In this document: positions 58,550-64,000 of the stretch, one piece after another
How the letters are laid out: every line of letters begins with the position of its first letter
How positions within the stretch are numbered: position 1 is the stretch's first letter
Assembly (NCBI GenBank): GCA_023053685.1
Contig: JALIGW010000016.1
Span: 934,501 to 998,500 of the forward strand
From: Diadophis punctatus similis
Taxonomy: Eukaryota > Chordata > Lepidosauria > Squamata > Dipsadidae
Length of the DNA: 64,000 nt
Direction of reading: 5' to 3'
Notes under the pieces: generated by a model
Databases searched by the model: none
What the model was told of the DNA's origin: nothing
What the model saw: the letters and a program-made list of their open reading frames with translations, nothing else
Program-made: the position numbers and the translations under genes

Positions 58550-59275
58550 AAGATTTTAGTTAAAGGAAAAAAGTCTGATTTTTTCCTTTAACTAAACACA
58601 AGCCTGATTAATAGTTAATTAACTGGTACTAATAAAGGATGCAAAACATTACGGCATTAAAAATACTGAAGGACAATTTTAAAAATCGAATCTCAAAGTT
58701 AATAATAACAGTGTCAATAGCGATGTTTGCTTCTTTGAATAAATTGTGTTAAAAATGTTATGGAAGAAAAGTTTTATTTGATAAAAAAGAGATAGCATTG
58801 AAAATAGTTTACAAATGACAGGCTACAAGAATGACATAGAAAAGGATGACTCACTGGACATACAGAAGAAATTGGTAGATGTTTCAAAAATCAAACAGAA
58901 ATACAAATAACAAACCAAGCCAGTGACCTGGATAAATTTTTTTAAAGTTGGATTTACAAAGGAGGCCTGTTAAAGTTTTAAAGAATCTTATATGAAGGGA
59001 CAAAGAAGAAACAAAAACTCAAAGTCTACATTATTTGAATGAACTAAAGATTAAGACTGTTAGAAGTAAAAGGAAGGAATATAAAGTTGATTTATCTGAT
59101 CAAGATTAAAATAAGATATATTATTTCTGGTATCCTTTAATAGACTTTCTACTCATTCTAGGTCTAAAAAGATGGATCTATTTATAAATAATAGATGGGA
59201 TATGTGATGAAGATACCATTTTTTGTAAACAAAGGAGTGGAGTTACAAACATTGTTTATACTTGTGATGAAAGTT
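58550..59275. other. AT-rich intergenic sequence
   Basis: Nothing recognised except a small inverted repeat, TTTAGTTAAAGGAAAAAA against TTTTTTCCTTTAACTAAA (about 58554-58594). Confidence 0.4.
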
Positions 59276-59278
59276 GGA

Positions 59279-59350
59279 AGTCCGCCCTGAGTCCTTAGGG
59301 AGTTGGGCGGCATATAAGAATACCAAAATAAATAAATAAATAATAAATAA
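59279..59350 (+). mobile_element. Short L2-type 3' end
   Basis: TCCGCCCTGAGTCCTTAGGG, AGTTGGGCGGCATATAAGAA, then AAATAAATAAATAATAAATA. Second minimal copy of the terminal hairpin and tail. Confidence 0.7.
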
Positions 59351-59829
59351 AGTCATTTTATATAGTTCTTTTTTTCTTTACTATATTCTTTCATTTTTCT
59401 ACTCTTCTCCTCCTTTGCACCTTTCACTTTTTCTTTCTATTCTTTTTTCTTTCACTTTGCATTAATTTTTAATTAATTTTAATTAATTAAATTTTAATTA
59501 TTGTAATTAAAATACTTAACAAAATTATATAAGAAATAAATATATTTGTTCAGTACAACTTGTCCTCAGGTTAAGGAAGATGTTGCTTTTATTATAAAAG
59601 AAGTTCTATGTGTGGTACTGTATATATTATGAATCCCATCTTCTTTCCACAGCTATCCTTTGTTCTTTCAAGTCTCCTCCTCTGTATTTGCATAAATTTG
59701 TATTAATTTTAGCTTTCTTCAGATAGTCCAATGAGTCCTTTGAGATATATATAGTAAATGAAGATTCTATTTTTTTAAGCAATAAATATCAGCATCTCCC
59801 AACTTGTTCAGAGGGTACAGAATACCAAC

Positions 59830-60050
59830 CAGAGGTGAAATGCTACCAGTTCAGCCAGGTTCGGGTGTACTGGTAGCGGCGGCCGCTGATGGTTCGGAGA
59901 ACCAATAGCGGCGGCAGCACGAGGCTCCGCCCACCCACCCGGACATCACCATTTTCTTTTTTTTAACCCTCTGTGTATGTGCAAAGCCTTCTGCGCATGC
60001 GCAGAAGGTGAAAAAGTGTGTGCGACGGTGGTAAGTAGATTTTACCGCTG
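59830..60050. mobile_element. hAT MITE, family B copy 5
   Basis: Ends CAGAGGTGAAATGCTACCAG and GTAGATTTTACCGCTG; duplication ATACCAAC / ATGCCAAC (7 of 8). Contains TTCTGCGCATGCGCAGAAGG. Confidence 0.85.
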
Positions 60051-60770
60051 ATGCCAACTCTACAAATTTCAAATAAGCATCAAGACTATACTGGCTGGGA
60101 ATTTGGGGGGATGTAGTTCAGCACATAACAAGGGTGCCATCCAGATTAGGGGAGGCGGATAATTACATTTTAATTATCTCTATTGCCCATAGCATTTTTG
60201 AAAAGATTTCTCCATGGCCTTTACTCCCTTGATACATTGTAGGTGGATTTCAAGGATCGTGAAATGTCTGCTTTCATCTTTTTTATTAGAGGAGGAGAAG
60301 AATATTTTTACCAGGAACTCATAGCTAGAGCCTGGTATTTTTTTTAAAAAAATGCTTAGAATGATAGTATTACAAATCACTCACAGTGCCATCTATGAAT
60401 CCAGGTCAACTTTCCGCTGTCCACTCCTACTCTATGCTATTTAAAACCTTCATCCTCTTCATTTTCATAAAGTGGGATATGAATTTTCTTTTTATTTCCT
60501 TCCTCACTCTGTCAGCCCCTGCTTTCTCAATTGTGTACCACTTAGTTATGTGGCTCTCCAGATTTTCTAGCAATTATTTTTATAGGTTTTAAATTATTTG
60601 ATGCCACTATTGGTCCAAATTATATATATATATATTTCTTATCAGCAGATAAAACCTTCATCAAGGTACACCACAATTATTTAGATTGAAAACATAATAA
60701 ATACATCATTGAACTTAATAATAATGATAATAAATGTGTAAACTGCAACAGCTTAAAGGCTCCATCACAA
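60051..60770. other. Intergenic sequence
   Basis: Short AT run at 60619-60636; nothing else recognised. Confidence 0.35.
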
Positions 60771-60779
60771 ACAGTGCCA

Positions 60780-61080
60780 TCCCCTTGAGTGACAAAGCTG
60801 GAACAGATTGAGAACCTCAATGAACAATCAGCATCTCTGTCTGGCTTGGGTTCAAATTCAGCCTATTGCATCTTATTTGGGTTAGAGCTGCCTTCAGATG
60901 CTGGGATAAGACTTTAGCAGCATGACTGCTTCAGGCCAGTGCAACTGGATATCATCAGCATACTGATGATACTACATTCCAGTTTCATGTTGATGTTGAA
61001 GTGAATCCCGCATTGCCCTTTTTGAATAGCTGATTTAAAGAAATTATTTGGAGCACTAGGATGATAAACCTTGGAAGCAT
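60780..61080 (-). mobile_element. L2-type LINE relic with YADD remnant
   Basis: In reverse, the segment at 60948-60970 reads QYADDI around the catalytic YADD codons, in a context like the L2 copy at 18.3 kb. Heavily mutated elsewhere. Confidence 0.6.
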
Positions 61081-61129
61081 CTTTGTAAACCCATTGGAGT
61101 TACAGAAGGAATGGCAGCATGGTTTGCAT

Positions 61130-61433
61130 CAGTGGAGCGTTCCGGTTATTTTCGCTACCAGTGCGCATCGTGAGCATGCGCAGAAGTGAACTCGCGTTCC
61201 ATCGGGCGATTTCACTTCTGCGCATGCTTAGGACGACATTACAAGCCGAAACACAGCTGAGGAGCTTCTCAGCTGTGCTTCGGAGGAAGAATAAAGGTCT
61301 GTATTGAAACAAGGGTGGGTGGGAGGGCTTTTTCCTGACAGCTCAGGACGCGGAGAAGCGCCAGAAAATGACATCATCGCCGGGCTCCTACCGGAGCTGT
61401 GCTCCACACCGCACTGGTAGGAACCCACCACTG
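61130..61433. mobile_element. hAT MITE, family B copy 6
   Basis: Ends CAGTGGAGCGTTCCGG and GGTAGGAACCCACCACTG, perfect duplication GTTTGCAT at 61122-61129 and 61434-61441. Confidence 0.93.
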
Positions 61434-61444
61434 GTTTGCATATA

Positions 61445-62400
61445 ATAGTATGAAAATTCAGTGCTGAGCTAAAAATATCTGGAGGATATTGTAGTTTCTT
61501 AAAAAATCTTAGCAACATCATTTATATATACAGGTAGGAAGAATCAATATGTCTTATGCAAATTAAATTCTACCTCATTTTCCTTTTAAGAATCTCTACC
61601 ATTTAGAATTACAACTTTTCCAAGACTGGGAAACACAAACAGCTTCCATGAGCAACTGGAGAGCTGATGATGATATTGGAGGAAAGATGGTGATATCACA
61701 GGAAGTGTTGTGTTCAGGAGGAATGTAAGGATGAAAAAAGGAATAAGAAATATTAGAAGACGAAATGTGGTCGCTATAATGATTTCATGTCATTTTGAAG
61801 TCTTTTAAATGAACAAATAAATAATTGGCCAACTTGTTAAAAGGATAAAAATGGAAGCAATTTCCCTCCCGCAGACTCCCACTTCTACTTGATCTAGAGA
61901 ACCAGAGAATTCATTAAAAGTGACCATTTCCCAGGTAAATTTTGATCATAAAATAAATTAGTAGGAAACTACATGTTGGTTATGGATTGGCCATCTCCGT
62001 TGAGGATCCTTGAGGTGAGATGCGCAGCAAATACATCTAAATAAATTAACAATTTATTTTTGTATGCATGTTTCCCATAGTCCCAAAGAAAGAAAAACAG
62101 TTTAAATTAAAATTAAGTATCTCTGTGATTTGCCATTCTCTTTATCATTGTAGTCAATGGAATATCTAAACTATATGTTAGGCTAATTGGTAATTAATAT
62201 AATCTTTCTAGTTCCCTTCAATGATGAACTTCAATACATTAAAAGGATCTGCTATAAAACACTAGACAAGAAGTCAATTAAAATGGAAGGAAGCTATTTT
62301 CCAGGCTAGCTTTTACATACTTTTGATCAGATGGAAGATTTTCTGCATATAGGCTGTTTTCAAACATCACCATCAAAGTTTACTTATTGTTATTACCCTG
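61445..62400. other. AT-rich intergenic sequence
   Basis: Nothing recognised. Confidence 0.35.
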
Positions 62401-62404
62401 ATTC

Positions 62405-63040
62405 CAGTGGTGGGTTCCTACCGGTGCGGTCCACTCTATAGCACCGGTAGTGGCCCGCTGGTGATGTCACAGTACCAGTGCGGTCGGTTGCCAGTGGCTG
62501 GGCGCCGCCATTAAAAAAAATTTTTTATTTTTTATTTTAAATTTTCTTCTGCGCATGCCCAGAAGCCGAGCTTCCGGCACTGTGCATGCACTGCCTTCCT
62601 ACCCCACAGTGAGTCCAAGCAGGGGAGGATGGCTGAGAGAGTGCGTGAGACGCTGAAAGAACGGGCAGCAGGAGCTATCTCCATTCCCCTTCCTTCAGCA
62701 GTCTGAGAAGCCACGAACGCGCGGTGATGATCCCAGGGATTTTTGCACATTCGAGGCTTCTCGAGCTCCTGAGGGGGGGGGAACGGGCGGCAGGAGCCTA
62801 GGCTCATCAAATGGGGAGAAGCATTCAGGCCGGACGGAGCCTCCTAGAAGAACCGCTGCTGCGGTCTTGCTGCTCCCGCTGAGGGGGGCTACATTGTGGG
62901 TGGACAATGCCCCCCTGCTTCTCCGGCCACTGCCAAGCTCCCGAGGCCCACGCCCACCCGGTCACATAGCTGGCAAGCCACAGCCACAAAATAAGCCACG
63001 CCCACAGAGTGGCAGTAAAAAAATTAGGAATCCGCCCCTG
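62405..63040. mobile_element. hAT MITE, family B copy 7
   Basis: Ends CAGTGGTGGGTTCCTACCGG and AGGAATCCGCCCCTG, perfect duplication CCTGATTC at 62397-62404 and 63041-63048. The GC-rich interior has chance open frames, none with a recognised domain. Confidence 0.92.
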
Positions 63041-63048
63041 CCTGATTC

Positions 63049-63500
63049 ATGTCGGAAACACCTACCAAGCTGCTTCCAGGTTGAAAGAATTAGCCAGTGA
63101 CATCACCATTGCCCAGGGAATACCTGAGGAGGCTCCTTTCATGTCCCCGTTACTATCCCACCAAACGATTACCTATTTATCTATTTGTATTTCCATGTTT
63201 TCAAACTGCTATGTTGGCAGGAACTGGGACAAAGCTCATTCCGTCCCACGGCTTGTGCTCTCAGGTTTCGAACTGCCAAACTGTCAACCTCTCAATGGTC
63301 TTCTGCCTCAGTGTCGTAAGTTACCATGGCCCCAGGATATTATTCTGATACAATTCTTTAATATTAATCTCTTTTTAAGTATAGTGTATTCAATGTGAAC
63401 ATGCTTTTCACTGATTATATTGTCATCATTAGTTGTTTTCCTTTCTTGTTAAACACACTCTTAATGAAAGAAGCAAGCTTACATAAGATGCAATTGTCGG
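63049..63500. other. Intergenic sequence
   Basis: Nothing recognised. Confidence 0.35.
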
Positions 63501-64000
63501 CAGGGGTGAAATGATCCCGGTTCGCACCGGCTCTTGGGGACCGGTAGGACTTGGCACATGGCTTGCTGACCACGCCCCCGTACCGGTCCGGGCCCCAGGC
63601 CCCAGGCCCCCAGCCCAAGCCCTGGCCACCCATGTGTACCCCGGCCACCCATGTGTACCTAACTGCCCACCCGCCGCTTTGCCTGCTCCCGGCTTTTTCC
63701 TTTTGTTAAATAAAAATGGCCGCCACTTTTCCCACCTATCAGCTGGGCTCTTCCCGACACCCACCCCCACTCCCGGGCCCCAGCCTATATAACCTGGCTG
63801 TTCCAGCCTAGCAAACCACCCACCTTCCCACCCAGCCTCCAGAGTCCAGCTTGCTTACCTTAGCTCTTTGGACCCAATTCTGAGCCGTTGGTAGCCAGCC
63901 ACGCCTGCCTTTCTTTTTGTCTGAATTGCAAACTGCAATCCATCTGATCTGCAAGCCACTTAATCTGCCTGCTTGAAACCAGCAATCCATCCATCTGCTC
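63501..64000. mobile_element. hAT MITE, family B copy 8 (left end; right end not in window)
   Basis: Begins CAGGGGTGAAATGATCCCGG with ACCGGCTC following, like copy 5. No matching right end or duplication of ATTGTCGG appears before 64000. A TATA-like CCTATATAACCTGG lies at about 63783-63796. Confidence 0.55.

Overview
This window looks like vertebrate nuclear DNA, almost certainly from a squamate reptile and most likely a snake. The evidence is spliced genes with tetrapod-type proteins, a Sauria SINE with an intact target-site duplication, L2, CR1, L1 and BovB-like LINEs, Penelope-like elements, very long AT microsatellites, and a Snake1/L3-type CR1 tail ending in TTCTATT repeats. Most of the window is non-coding, repeat-rich intergenic and intronic sequence.

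Three protein-coding genes can be supported. (1) The last coding exon of SMAD9 is on the + strand at 580-723. It encodes the end of the MH2 domain and the receptor-phosphorylated SSVS tail, and a 3' UTR with a 112-bp AT repeat follows. (2) The complete coding region of RFXAP is on the - strand in three exons (14426-13896, 12421-12314, 9194-9087). It starts in a CpG island and encodes an MHC class II promoter (RFX complex) subunit. (3) The single coding exon of SERTM1 is on the - strand at 32756-32433 and encodes a 107-residue single-pass membrane protein. A second CpG-rich block at 47.1-47.6 kb is a plausible SERTM1 promoter and first exon. From memory, the same order and relative orientations (SMAD9 tail-to-tail with RFXAP, SERTM1 upstream of RFXAP) occur on human 13q13, which supports all three calls.

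Layout: 1-9 kb holds the SMAD9 end, an L1 relic, an L2 relic, a Tigger-like element and a hAT MITE. 9-15 kb holds RFXAP, with a mariner-like element and an LTR in its second intron and a palindromic MITE in its first. 15-32 kb is intergenic, with an L2 copy carrying a near-open reverse transcriptase, hAT MITEs, a BovB-like relic, a head-to-head pair of Penelope-like elements and two palindromic MITEs around a snake CR1 tail. 32-47 kb is SERTM1 and its presumed 5' region. 47-64 kb is a dense mosaic of LINEs, SINEs, Tigger elements and hAT MITEs, many with perfect target-site duplications.

The most unusual structure is at 23.1-25.3 kb. Two Penelope-like copies with GIY-YIG endonuclease domains lie head to head. 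They form about 865-bp inverted arms, each arm ends in an AT array, and each carries a hammerhead-ribozyme-like core. The other main theme is a set of non-autonomous hAT families whose ends and 8-bp duplications can be read directly.
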